Origin: Rutstroemia sp. NJR-2017a BVV2
Taxonomy: Eukaryota > Ascomycota > Leotiomycetes > Helotiales > Rutstroemiaceae
Reading direction: 5' to 3'
Length of the DNA stretch: 64,000 nucleotides
Assembly (NCBI GenBank): GCA_002946415.1
Contig: NJPS01000062.1
Coordinates: forward strand, 186,001-250,000
The translations under genes and the position numbers were made by a program. The notes below the pieces were generated by a model. The model made no database searches, was not told the DNA's origin, and saw nothing but the letters and a program-made list of their open reading frames with translations. Shown here piece by piece: positions 53,985 through 64,000 of the stretch (positions are counted from its first letter, which is position 1; each line of letters begins with the position of its first letter).

Positions 53985-55025
53985 TCATAACTCAAAGCAA
54001 CTAAAAAAACTCGTCGGCGCCCCTCCCTTTTCCGTTCCTCCACCCGGAATATACACCTTCCCACCCACCGCCACCCCCGCAGTCCCATGTCTCGGCACAT
54101 CCATATCCCTCAAACTCACCCACCTCTTCCCCCTCGTATCAAACGCCTGATTCTCCTTATAAACCCCCAAACTCCCATTCGCCGGATTCCCCTCCCCACC
54201 CGCCGTCAATATCCACTCCCCCAACACCCCTGACGCCACGCCCCCCCTCGGCGTCGGCATCACCGGTAAATCATCTTTCCAGGCCCCTCGCTCTAAATCA
54301 TACGAAAATACCGTGTCGACTACATTATCGTGCCCGAACGCGCGTCCGCCAAGAACGTATAATTTCCCTGCTACGAGACCTACTCCGGCGTGATCGCGCG
54401 GCGCGGGGAGCGTGGGATGGGTTGTCCATTTGCGGGAATGGATGTTGTAGGAGGTGAAAATATCTACAGTGTTTTCCAGAACATTCGTGATATTCCGAAG
54501 ATCCGTTGAGCGCTGCCCCCCTGCTAGATAGACTTCTCCGTTCCGGAAATCAACACCCACAGCAGCGGCGCCGATCTGTCTGCCCTCAGGGAACTGGTCG
54601 ATCTGGCTCCAAGCATCGGTGTCAGGATCGTACTCGAAACATGCGCGAGATGCGTTCCAGACGCCGTTTTGGGGGGTGAGCCCGCCGAGGACGTAGATTT
54701 TGTTGTTGAGGACCACGGCGTTGGCGTGGTTGAGGGGGAGGGGGAGAGAAGCGACGGTGCGCCAGGTTTGGGTGGGGATGGAGTAGCGTTGGACGAGGGT
54801 TACGGTGGGGAAGGTCTCGTTGTTGAGGAAGGGAATGACGCCGCCGATGATGTAGATTGAGGAGGCGATGGCGACGGTGGTGTGTTCTTGGCGGGGGTAG
54901 AGTGGTATGGAGGGTAGGGTGGTCCATTTTCCTTGTTTAGGTAGAGGGGAGTAATTTGCGGAGAATGGTGAGACTGCTGTGCACCAGGTGGTGAAGAGCA
55001 AGAAGAGGGTGGTTGTTAATATCAT
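53985..55025 (-). CDS. Secreted kelch-repeat beta-propeller protein
   Basis: A single exon of 346 residues from the ATG at 55025, chosen because it begins a signal peptide (MILTTTLFLLFTTW, cleaved near CTAVS). The frame is open upstream to 55178, but that extension would bury the signal. Five to six kelch repeats are visible, each with a double glycine and a downstream Tyr/Trp: IYIIGG, KIYVLGG, EVYLAGG, KLYVLGG, EWILTAGG and KVYIPGG. This predicts a galactose-oxidase-like propeller without the copper-site residues of that enzyme. Several N-glycosylation sites (NNET, NGS) fit secretion. Partner and function are unknown; carbohydrate or protein binding at the cell surface is likely from the fold. 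Confidence 0.85.
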   Translation of the reverse strand: MILTTTLFLLFTTWCTAVSPFSANYSPLPKQGKWTTLPSIPLYPRQEHTTVAIASSIYIIGGVIPFLNNETFPTVTLVQRYSIPTQTWRTVASLPLPLNHANAVVLNNKIYVLGGLTPQNGVWNASRACFEYDPDTDAWSQIDQFPEGRQIGAAAVGVDFRNGEVYLAGGQRSTDLRNITNVLENTVDIFTSYNIHSRKWTTHPTLPAPRDHAGVGLVAGKLYVLGGRAFGHDNVVDTVFSYDLERGAWKDDLPVMPTPRGGVASGVLGEWILTAGGEGNPANGSLGVYKENQAFDTRGKRWVSLRDMDVPRHGTAGVAVGGKVYIPGGGTEKGGAPTSFFSCFEL

Positions 55026-55398
55026 CGTGACTGGAACTTGGAGAACCTCAGCATTGGTGATGAATCTGAAAGAACGATGTAAGACGGAAAGCACGATATG
55101 TAGGAGGAAATGCAAACACATAAGCTGGATACTCCGATGTTGTGTATCATTGGCTGGACTAGTCAGCACCCGTGGCATGGAACCTATCAGAAGTCCTTCC
55201 CATCATTCCCCTCATGTCGTGTAACCGTAAGCACAGCTTGGCGACAACTGCTCAAGACCCCAGCTCACGATATCCGAGTTCTTGGAACAGTCAAAACATA
55301 GCTCCTGTACTGAGATCAATAATATAAGTATATGGTGTAATAGAAAATAAAAATAAGATAGTAAGAGTATTATTCATCTGTGAAGTTATCCCGGACAT
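55026..55398. other. Promoter of the kelch gene and 3' flank of the membrane protein gene
   Basis: A 373-bp stretch between two minus-strand genes, with AT-rich sequence at 55310-55375. No gene. Confidence 0.6.
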
Positions 55399-57111
55399 TC
55401 AAACCGCTTTCCCAATTGAAAACCTAAATTTGCCCACCCCGACTCCCTTTCCCTTTCCCTTTCCTTTTACTTTATCTTTGGCCTTTACCGTCTGCTGCCC
55501 CGATGTACTACTGCTACTGCTACTACTCCCATTCTCTGGCCTTGAATAGACGCTTGGACTTAGTGTGAACTGCAACATCTGATTCTCTTCCCCTCCTTCC
55601 TTCTCTTTCGTCTCATCCGCCTTTGCCTGTGAACTGGAATATCCAGTATCAATACCAAGCATCACTTCCACCCCCTCGGCATCATCCTTCCCTTTCATGA
55701 CTCCCTTGCTCATCTCCTGTGTCTTTGAATCTCTGCCTTCCGGGAGTTTAATCGGCACGCCCCGTGGTGCAAAAAGAGCGCTGATACTCTTACTGCTCCT
55801 GCTTAGATCCGAAACTCTTCTCTTATCCTGTTCTGCTTTTTCTCTTTCCATTTCGGATCGGCCCCAGCTGGATTGATAAATCGCAGCTATTTCTCTCTCG
55901 ATGTCGATTGAAAAGTGCGGGTCATTATCTTCTGCGGAACGAAGTTCTTTCGCTACAATCTGCGCTGCTCCTTTCTCCGTCTCCATTTTCATTCCCGCTC
56001 CCTCATAATAACTTGAAATACTCACATCCACTCCCTGGATTTGTCTCCCTCCTACATCATAAAACGACGATGATGCAGAAGTAGAGCTCGAAGTCGCTAT
56101 CGTATCTGCGCCTCCTGAATGACGCTCTACTGTTTCCTCAGTCGCTCTACGGCCTATCTTTCCTGCGCGTTTTCTCCTTGACACGAAGCGATAGATCAGC
56201 ACGGAGAGAAGAGAAGAGGCGAGTGAGACGCCGATGATGAGAATCACGGCGACGGTGAGCGGCAGCATGATGGTTTTGGGGGTGTTGACGGCTTTGCGGG
56301 TGTCTGCTACTTGGGAGGTAGATTGAGAGGCATCAGTCTGTGGGAAGATCTTTAGTATTTGAATGAGAAAGTTGAAGGCAAGTGATGAATGGGACGAGAA
56401 AGAAAGGAAAGGGGAAAGGGGATGGGAAAAGATAAGCAAAAAGAGAGAAATGCTTACCCCGACTGCCATAGCCGCAGCATGTACACTATATGTTGCAATT
56501 GAAGCAGCAGAAATCAAAGACACAGAAACAGACGAAGCCTCTGCACTGGCAGAGGAGAGCTTTACACTGGCTGAAGAAAGTTGTACACTGGCAGAGGAAA
56601 GTTGTACACTGGCTGAAGACTAAGTTTAATCAATGTTAGTCATGGGAGTCACATGAGGATAGGGATGACATACAGAAACAAACGCCAAAGAAGAAGAAGC
56701 CGCGTCCAACGCAGCAGCGGCGGATGCTTGAACAGAAGCCACATCTGCCGAAGCAGAAGCTATGGCCGACGAGGCCGAAACAGCAACAGCTGAGATCGAT
56801 CCCGCAGCCGCTATGCTGATTGACGCAATCTGGGAAGAGAAATTTGCGGCAACGGATGAAGCGACTTTGGCAGCAGCTGATGATGTGGCATCAAGTAGGA
56901 TTCCGACGCACTCCGAGCGGAAAGCACGAGGATCGATGGAAGGTGAAGGAGTGAAGTATTCCGGGACGGATGAAGATGTGCTAGTAATGAGTGGTGTTGA
57001 TGTGATGGATATTTGGATGGGCTCCGCCCTTTGCCGGATCGCGGCTGGTATTAGACTGGCATGGCAAAGGCCCGTCGTGAGGATAATGAGAGGAAGTGAC
57101 CTTAGGATCAT
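55399..57111 (-). CDS. Ser/Ala-rich single-pass membrane protein (sensor-like)
   Basis: Three exons, 56674-57111, 56458-56619 and 55399-56337 (introns 54 and 120 bp, all phase 0), give 512 residues. A signal peptide (1-18, LPLIILTTGL) precedes a short head, then a long Ser/Ala-rich stalk (about 70-215). Exon 2 adds four copies of an 8-residue repeat (SSASVQL type). One transmembrane segment, TVAVILIIGVSLASSLLSVLIY, lies at about 233-254 and is followed by a basic stop-transfer RRKR. The cytosolic tail of about 250 residues is polar, ending in GKGKGKG-like repeats. The architecture recalls fungal wall-stress sensors (Mid2/Wsc class) with an O-mannosylated rod, but no WSC or Cys-rich head is present. 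A sensor role is inference. Confidence 0.78.
56525..56619 (-). repeat. 24-bp coding tandem repeat in the membrane protein stalk
   Basis: Four 24-bp units encode SSASVQL/KL-type octapeptides. Adjacent units alternate between two very similar versions (GCAGAGG and GCTGAAG on the plus strand), suggesting duplication as a 48-bp pair. Such repeats change the length of surface-protein stalks between strains. Confidence 0.85.
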
Positions 57112-60054
57112 GACTCCCTCGAAGTGGTTACTGATGACTTGTGAGCCTGTTCATTCTTATCTGTAATGTAAAATGTATGGGTAGATACCTTAGAGAGCAA
57201 AATTTCCTTCAACCACAAATGCGCGCGTGTGCGTGTCGTTTCATTTGGCCGCAAAATCAACCAAAGAAACTGTCCTTCAGGAATGAATGAGAGGGTTTTT
57301 CTTTTCTGTTTATCCAATCCGGGGATTTGACATAATTGACAGACTGGCATGTAAAGTAGTTGTATGCTCAACATTGATGTTTGACACTGGACTGTGCGTC
57401 AGTCAATAAGCATACACACGAGTAGAAGAATCCGTGTCACGATTGCTTAGAGCGGACGTCGGATGTTTCATTTCATCTTGCTTGATTTCATGTCACCTAC
57501 CGCAAGTTCATGTGCATTTACTTCGTTGCAGCACGGTGGAGAGATGGGCTAGTCTGTGCGAGGAGTGTTTGAAGTTGGGGTCCAATCGCGACCTCTACTT
57601 CAAAGAGGAAGAACATGACTTGGCATTGCTTGTGACAATAAGTTTCTTTTCCATGCTAGAGAAGTCTATGAGCTCGTGGTATGTGGCAAGAAGTCTTGTC
57701 TGCTCACATTCGATTGGTACCCCGCTTGAAGTAACCATTTACTCTAAGACTTGCTGTAGGAGTGTGAAGGCCACAAATGTGAATTCTCTTGACTGAATGT
57801 TTATCTGCACTTGCATCATTCATTGCTGAAAGCAATAGTTCAATTGCAATCTGCCGTTAGAAATGAAGTTAAAACCGAAGAAGAAAAAGTGAACAGTGGA
57901 CGCACAATGAGTCGCAGGCAAAAGCAAGGTAGATGGGAGAAGAAGAAGAAACGCGCACGGGACAATGTGAGACGAGGCGATCAGCAAGTGCCATTGTCTG
58001 AACCTCGTCCCGTCTTTGCACGCTCGGACTACACACCCGGTTTCTGAAGGGTCCTATACGAAGAACATGATGAGAGAAGTCGTTATCGGTGTCAGCCCTT
58101 CGGAGGCCTCGGGAACCGGCTTCTTCTCGCAACTTCTCGCAACTCTCCTCGTCGCAATCCTTTTTTGGTAACCATTGGTGAGTCTCAGTGTGCGAAGATG
58201 GGACCAGGAACGGCTCGGTGTCAAGTTTGCTGTTGTGTTAGATGGAATGTCGTTAGGGGTGTTAGACCAACTAATAAAGGCTTCCTACACACTCAAAGTA
58301 TCAACAGAACGTATACTTCGATTCGGGTCTGTAGCAATCCGTCAATCTTATTCTGGCACGTTTGGCTTTCTTAGATTCAGTAGAAAAACGACGCCAGTAA
58401 GCACTAACTTAATAATGCTTCGCTACAACAAGCTCTAAGGTCACGCTATATGGTTGGAGTCAGCCACTGAAAGTCAATAGAGTAGGTTGAAACTGACGGC
58501 AGGAGGTTGGAACGGCCGACTTTGTTCCGTGGTGCAGAGTAGTTAAACTACGGCAATCGGATGGCCGGTAAACAGTCTACGAAGTAATAAAATGCGCGGA
58601 CTGGCTGCAGGATAAACCTCCATCCGATAGATGCGCAACGATGACAGGAGCACTGGAATATCTGACATATATTCCGCTTCGAATCGAAACAGGTTACTCT
58701 CCAAGCAGTTTCTCACCTCGTTTCCTTTTTGATGGTTTATCAGCATTTCTACAATCCTTATGTTCCCGGTACTAACACTCCGGCTCGTCGCCAAATGGAA
58801 CAGTACTCAGCTCTGCACATCCAGCAGAACTGCTAAAGACAGTAATGACCTGTGCGAGAATCAGCTAGAAGAACATACCCATCATCCGCGAGAGAATTTC
58901 TCACAATGCAGCCTGCTTCCTTCCGAAGTCTCATCCCACATTTCAGGATTCGGACAAAGCTTCGTCTTCAATTTTATATACTCTTCGAACGCAGCCTCTT
59001 GCCAAACGCGATGGGGACTCCGGGCACCGATTTTTTGCACGGCAGACCTTTATGCCATGGTAGCTTGTGGTAGAAGCAGGTCCTGAAGTTGCAAGTGGCG
59101 CATCTCATCATAGGTTGTTCTAATCCAGTATGGATCCGCCCTTCATCGCAATCTAAATCGACACCAAAAACGGACTTCGAAAGACATTAGAACCGACCTC
59201 CAGGTATCCCTATCAGCATTATCTGCAAGATCAACTTTCATGTATAACCGTAAGCACTCAGCGTTGAAGAATCTCCAGAGACGCGTACATCTTGATCTCC
59301 GAATCGGAAAGCTTTGCCGCATATTTTGGATATCCCATGCTCTTCTCTGAATCTGGAAATCCACATACGCAGTGAAGCACCGGCTGCAAGTACTCGGCTG
59401 ATGTTTTGCATCCGCCAGGTATACGATTCTTGACAGCATGTACTGCTAATATCATCATATATTTATGAATATAAGGAGAATCGTAATTCCAAGCGAGTAT
59501 AAATCCACTCCAACAAATCCACCTTTCACATCTCCCTCCGAGCCTTAGTCTCGATTTCCAACCACCCAAAAACAACAACAACCACCATCTATACCAAATC
59601 TCAAACTCCCCAGCGTCATCTAGTTCCATACTCCTTGATAATCTTTGCATTTCTATCTGTATACATACCACTGGAAGCACTCGGAAGCCATCATAGCCAG
59701 CTTGGCTACTTGCTTGCGCGAACAGATGCTGATCGATGCAACGAACGAACGAACGGATGTATTCAACCTGTTAAAGCTAGGAGTGTTAGGAGAAATGAAG
59801 GCAACAATGACAGCAACAACGACACTGACTATAACAATAACAAGCGATGAACCAAAAAGCCATCCGCAGTATCATCTCCGCGATCACTTGTATTCGAAAT
59901 CCATGCTATAATGTTTGTAAATCTCGCAGATAAATCTATTTTATATCATCATATCATATCATGCAATAGAAGAGCAGAGAAATCAGACAGATGTCCTCCC
60001 TCCCCCTTCCCCTTCCCATCGCAGTAAATATCATAATCCACACCTACCCCCTCT
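57112..60054. other. Long gene-poor region
   Basis: This 2.9 kb lies between the starts and ends of two minus-strand genes. Several frames of 60-140 codons on both strands (for example 57434-57796 plus and 59258-59680 minus) lack domains, signal peptides or consistent splice chains. The last 150 bases are C-rich (CCCTTCCCCTTCCC) and include the 3' flank of the lactone oxidase. I see no gene I can support. Confidence 0.5.
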
Positions 60055-61671
60055 CTACTTCATCTCCGACGCCCTCAAAAGATCATAACTACTCTCACTC
60101 CCACTCTCCCTATCCCTATCATCCGCACCCACCACCCCCTCCACCCTCACCCCTCCACTCTTTAACTTCCTCCTCGCCACCTCCGTCTCCTCCAACGCGA
60201 GCCTCGGTCCGTCTCCCAAAATGTGTCTGCGATGCCATTCCCCCACAAACATACCCTCGGGATCGACTTCATTTCTAATATTCCTCCACTCCGCAAGCGT
60301 CTCCCCATACATCTCCTCAATATCCACGCCGCTGGTCTCGAAGTTCTTCGCCCAGTGCGGTTTCCCGCCATATTCGCGCATAAGGTACTCGAAGGCTTCG
60401 TAGTAGCGGGCACGACAGGGCGGGTCGGCGTCGTAGGGGCGGTAGAGCGTGGCGTTGAGGTAGAGAGTGGGTTCTTCGGTGCAGGTGAAGTCGAGATGTG
60501 GGCGGGGGGTGGTTCCGTTGGTGGTGTCGGTGACGCGGACTTCGACGGGAGCATGGACGTAGAGGCCTTCGGCGGAGAAAGGGATGCCGTGGGGGACGTA
60601 GTCGGGGTCGGAGGGAGGGAGGTGGTTTAACCAGGAACTGAGACGGCGGAGGGCTTCGGGTCCTTTGGAGAGTGGAATGGCCCATTCGTTGACGAATTGC
60701 GAGTATAGACAGTCCATGAGAAGTGCCTGTCGCGAAGGTTGGATAGCGGAACTTTTGGTGCCGTTCTTGAATCCGTATTGCATGCCAAAGACGAACCATT
60801 CTACGAACGGCAATATTCTTGGGATGTATTGACCAAGCGCAAGGAGATTATGGTAGATGTGATAACCTAATTTACCACCATAGTATGACTTTGGGGGGTC
60901 GATTGGCGCAAGATCTGTCTTTTCCGCAGTCCATATGACGGCTCTTCTAGTGTAGGGAAACCACCAAACTCGAACGAATTCGGTTTGTTTCCATAGTGTC
61001 GTCTCCCATTTGTTGAACATGCTTAGGTCGGTGTCGACGGTCTGTTCCCAGCTCAATGTAAACTCGGGAACGGCTTGGAAGGTGACTTCTGTGATGATAC
61101 CGATTGCGCCGAGAGAGATGAGAGATGCGCGGAAGAGCTCGACATTTTGCGTTGGGGAACATGTTTCAGTCTTGCCGTTGGAGAGGGTGATCTTCAACGA
61201 CAATATAGAAGCAGAAAGAATCCCGTGACGAAGAGTACTTCCGTGTGTACCAGTAGAGATTGCGCCTGCGATCGATTGATGATTGATACTGCCCAGATTT
61301 GGCATCGCCAATCCAACCGCATCTAATTGTTCGCCCAACGCATATAACCGTATACCACTTTGCATCACCACGACTCCTGTCTCCCTATCTGTAGATAATA
61401 TTTTATTGAGATTGTCCAGATTAATGAGCCAGCTCGAAGTGCATGTTATAGTCGATGGCGAATGTCCACATCCGACCGTCGTAATTCTTCGTCGACATCT
61501 TCGCGCAAGATTTATCGCTTTCTCGACTTCCTCAATAGATTGTGGTTGAATGAACAACTCTGGGGAGTAATGAAAGGTCCTCGCCCATGTTGACTGAGTA
61601 TGGTTCGTTACTGCGCGGAATGGTACATCGTCGCCATATCTCTCCAGCTCCGCTTGAATTGCGGGGTCCAT
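60055..61671 (-). CDS. ALO1: D-arabinono-1,4-lactone oxidase (ALO)
   Basis: A single exon of 538 residues, close to the family's usual length. The N-terminal FAD-binding domain of the vanillyl-alcohol-oxidase type holds VGCGHSPS with His70, the expected covalent flavin attachment site. LGSINHQSIAGAISTGTHGS and LGAIGIITEVTFQ are further flavin-domain signatures. The C-terminal ALO domain has the catalytic GKPHWAKNF motif and ends with VDPEGMFVGEWHRRHIL. The enzyme oxidises D-arabinono-1,4-lactone to D-erythroascorbate with release of hydrogen peroxide, the last step of fungal erythroascorbate synthesis, usually on the mitochondrial outer membrane. The tail after this is a Ser-rich extension of about 40 residues. 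No intron or frame problem is seen. The yeast-derived symbol is given for the family; strict orthology was not tested. Confidence 0.93.
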   Translation of the reverse strand: MDPAIQAELERYGDDVPFRAVTNHTQSTWARTFHYSPELFIQPQSIEEVEKAINLARRCRRRITTVGCGHSPSTITCTSSWLINLDNLNKILSTDRETGVVVMQSGIRLYALGEQLDAVGLAMPNLGSINHQSIAGAISTGTHGSTLRHGILSASILSLKITLSNGKTETCSPTQNVELFRASLISLGAIGIITEVTFQAVPEFTLSWEQTVDTDLSMFNKWETTLWKQTEFVRVWWFPYTRRAVIWTAEKTDLAPIDPPKSYYGGKLGYHIYHNLLALGQYIPRILPFVEWFVFGMQYGFKNGTKSSAIQPSRQALLMDCLYSQFVNEWAIPLSKGPEALRRLSSWLNHLPPSDPDYVPHGIPFSAEGLYVHAPVEVRVTDTTNGTTPRPHLDFTCTEEPTLYLNATLYRPYDADPPCRARYYEAFEYLMREYGGKPHWAKNFETSGVDIEEMYGETLAEWRNIRNEVDPEGMFVGEWHRRHILGDGPRLALEETEVARRKLKSGGVRVEGVVGADDRDRESGSESSYDLLRASEMK

Positions 61672-62943
61672 CTTTGCTCCAAGATCCTTTCACGGCTGTA
61701 AGTACGATGGGTGATTTACCACATGAAGTCTCTCAGTACTTACGATGTGGATTGATGGCCGTAGCAACTGACGCTCATTCAATCAATGAATGGCAGATGG
61801 ATAAAGATATAATGACCATAAAACAATCGCCTCCTTGGGACGAAAGGAAAAACGCTCACATTTTTGTAGGATAAAATATTTAGGCGGGGTCGTTTCCGGT
61901 CTGGCGTGAGATCTCGGGTCTTGTCGTGCAGATGAAACTAAAAAGTGGCCGACGGCCGAAGAATGGAAGCTGCAGGTGGGCGGCAGGGGGGAGGGAGACG
62001 CAATCCAGACGTTTCGGTAAAAGTTGGACATCGCAAAGTATCTACAACCACGAGGAGGACTACTACACCACTACCAAAATAGAATGAATAGGAACGGCAC
62101 AATGGTTTTCCTGTCAAGATGTGCGAGATGCGATTCACCGCCAGATGCTAGTTCTCGATTAATAGCATCTCCAAGTGGAAAGGGACTTTGCGGATTCCGT
62201 GAGCAGATTCGCCCGCAAGGATCTACTTGCTTTACATCGTCTCCGCCGTCCACTTGGTAGTGATTTTACACTTTCTCTGCTGCACATCTCTGCGTCTATG
62301 AGAGATGGATGGTCAGATTGGATCCTTTGTGGGTCTCAAATCCGCAAATCTGGCTGCATCTAGGTTCTTGGTTCTTGTTGCAGGAGATCCAATTCTGTAC
62401 AGAGTACCATGGATCCCACCTCTTATATCTCGCGATGGACATGAACGCCTCATCTGGGTGTTCGCTGGTAAGTCCTCGCCTTGGATGGGGCCTATCACGG
62501 AATAAGAACACATAATATGATTGTACTCTACGGTTGTATCTTGGCATAGCTCTCAAATGTTACGACTGGAAGGGCAGTCCTTCCCCTTCATTACGAGTAA
62601 TACGACCATTTACGAGCATTGATTGAGGCTACTGTATCGAACCCCTTTGAACTCAAAGCTTCCATACAAAAAGTCTCTGCATGAACTTCATCTGAACATT
62701 GACCACCAGCCACTTTTGAAGAAAAGAGACCCCGACAATCCATCAATCCATCAATCCATCGTGAACCTTCTCCTAGACCGAACCAGGACCCCGTTGAAAA
62801 GAATTATATTGCGTTTGTAATTATCAAACGGGCCAGCCGGGGAATGGCTTTCTACAAACTCCACAGCTTCTTCTCTCTTCCTTAATTCTACCACTTCCTC
62901 CCCAACAGACAGTCGAATCGACAATGATCTGAAATAATGGTCA
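61672..62943. other. Intergenic region between lactone oxidase and the right-edge gene
   Basis: This is 1.3 kb between divergent genes. Frames up to 95 codons show no motif. Overlapping ORFs on both strands at 62296-62556 arise from GATCC-rich sequence. A CCATCAATCCATCAATCCATC repeat lies at about 62738-62760. No gene is seen. Confidence 0.55.
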
Positions 62944-64000
62944 ATGTCGTCTTCTTGCGGTCTCCATCGTCCTTCCTCCAAATCGACACTCAAATCCACC
63001 CCACCCACCCCACCACCTCGTATACTCCGACGCCGAGATTCCTCAACCACCACACAATCCACCGGCAGTTCCAAAAGAGGAAAACGGCCGACCTTCGATG
63101 ACGTTAAAGCCGAGAACGCCAAACCGCGGAATCAGAACCACAACCCCTCCTCAAAATCTTCATCCAGCTTAAGAAAACAGAGCGATTCAGAGAAGAATAA
63201 TCAACTGCCATCAAATAACAATAATCCTCGACGAAGATCCGCCGACTTTCAATGGGCGAGAGAAGATCAATTATCCGTCATTCTCGAGATCCTAGAAAAC
63301 GAAAGTAGAAATACTCCGATTTGGGAACAACCAGACCCATTCGGACAACATACAAACCATCCCGCCTTACAAAAGCCTAGCACTTCTCCGATTGCTGAGG
63401 CTGTCGCTCAATCACCTCAACCAGAAACCCCTTTACGAATTCCCAAATATAATAAAATCGGTGCCAAAGAAAGGGAATACAGAATCCCCGCCTATTACCA
63501 CAGTAGACCAAGCACGAAACAATCGCAACAGTCTTTACGTGCACCAGACGAGATGTCGATCAATGAGAGCAAAAAAGGGGAGACACCCGAAACTCCTAGG
63601 CCGATTCCACATCCTCCAAGAGATGTAAGAGACTTTTCCCAGTGCTACGCACTTCTACCCACTTGTCTGTTTCATATTCTCGTCCCACGGAGAATGAAAT
63701 AATCTGATCTCGAAGTCGAGACGAGGCGATCAGGACCCCTCAGACACCACACTTACATCAGACTCCCTTCTACACCCACCCCAATCAATTCAAGCCGAGT
63801 CCCACTAACACCACCCCAAAGCTCGAATCCATCGCCCGCATCGACGCCTCCCTAGTATTCGAACACTTCACCACCCAAGACGCCTGGGTCCTCGGCTCCG
63901 CCCTACGCGAGCGTCTCCTCCCGATCCCCACCCCCGTCGTAATTGACATATCCCTCGCCAACGCCAACCAGATTCTCTTCCACTGCTGCACGCACTCGGG
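62944..64000 (+). CDS. Partial gene: disordered N-terminus joined to a DUF336/UPF0303-like domain
   Basis: Exon 1 (62944-63624, 227 codons) encodes a basic, Ser/Pro/Asn-rich, largely disordered region with one short helical island, FQWAREDQLSVILEILENES. An in-phase intron at 63625-63725 (GTAAGA donor, GACGAG acceptor) leads to exon 2 from 63726, which runs off the window. Exon 2 begins with a Pro/Thr-rich linker, then a domain with LESIARIDASLVFEHFT, DAWVLGSALRERLLP and PVVIDISLANANQILFHC. This matches the start of the haem-degrading (DUF336, UPF0303/HbpS-like) fold found in many fungal proteins. No ATG precedes that domain within exon 2, so it needs an upstream exon, and only this acceptor gives the right phase. 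The two parts could still be separate genes if an exon is missed. The function is unknown; small-molecule or haem binding is a family-level guess. Confidence 0.55.

Noticed and set aside
55026..55178. A 51-codon N-terminal extension of the kelch protein
   Set aside because: Using it would place the clear signal peptide internally. The ATG at 55025 is the better start.
61672..62943. Several overlapping ORFs of 60-95 codons on both strands
   Set aside because: Mutually overlapping, no motifs, and no splice chain linking them.

Overview
The window looks like a nuclear chromosome segment of a filamentous ascomycete (Pezizomycotina), probably a leotiomycete. This is an inference from gene content and style: introns of about 50-120 bp with GT-AG ends and GCTAAT/CTGAC-like branch points, pyrimidine-rich promoters, a HET-domain gene, an HsbA-type cell-surface protein, PAN3, D-arabinono-1,4-lactone oxidase and a catabolic type II dehydroquinase. 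There are no bacterial-style operons. I found no rRNA, tRNA, CRISPR array or intact transposon. Exon boundaries were read by eye from splice signals and reading-frame continuity.

Layout. 1-13 kb: a pisatin-demethylase-like cytochrome P450, an HsbA-family secreted protein, an isochorismatase-fold hydrolase, and an 1162-residue protein built mostly from near-identical 28-30 residue repeats. 13-21 kb: a UBXD8/FAF2-type UBX protein, divergent from PAN3. PAN3 carries an exceptional 2.66 kb intron between its zinc-finger exon and its PAM2 exon, and that intron holds a same-strand 486-codon ORF. A pure 44-nt poly(G) tract lies just past PAN3. 21-27 kb: a frameshifted hypothetical gene, a hairpin-rich TAGGTA patch, and a long stretch in which I see no gene. 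26.8-39.2 kb is a dense housekeeping block: an Sgf11-like SAGA subunit, a NAA50-like acetyltransferase with a PIP box, an NT-C2 domain protein, a PPIL1-type cyclophilin, signal peptide peptidase and type II dehydroquinase. 39.6-53 kb looks accessory and decaying: a secreted Asp-box protein, a HET-domain gene, a frameshifted membrane protein, a secreted-protein pseudogene broken by a 13-bp duplication, a small cysteine-rich secreted protein, a multi-exon gene with an in-frame stop, and a HET-like N-terminal fragment. 54-64 kb: a secreted kelch protein, a Ser/Ala-rich single-pass membrane protein, D-arabinono-1,4-lactone oxidase, and at the right edge a partial gene that joins a disordered region to a haem-degrading (DUF336/UPF0303-like) domain.

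The genes are mostly functionally independent. Recurrent themes are chromatin and mRNA regulation (Sgf11, the PIP-box acetyltransferase, PAN3), ER membrane protein quality control (UBX protein, signal peptide peptidase), and surface or secreted proteins (HsbA, Asp-box, kelch, Ser/Ala-rich membrane protein, cysteine-rich protein). The strongest leads are the ORF-bearing PAN3 intron, the PIP box on a NAA50-like enzyme, the homogenised repeat protein, and the cluster of damaged genes around the HET locus.
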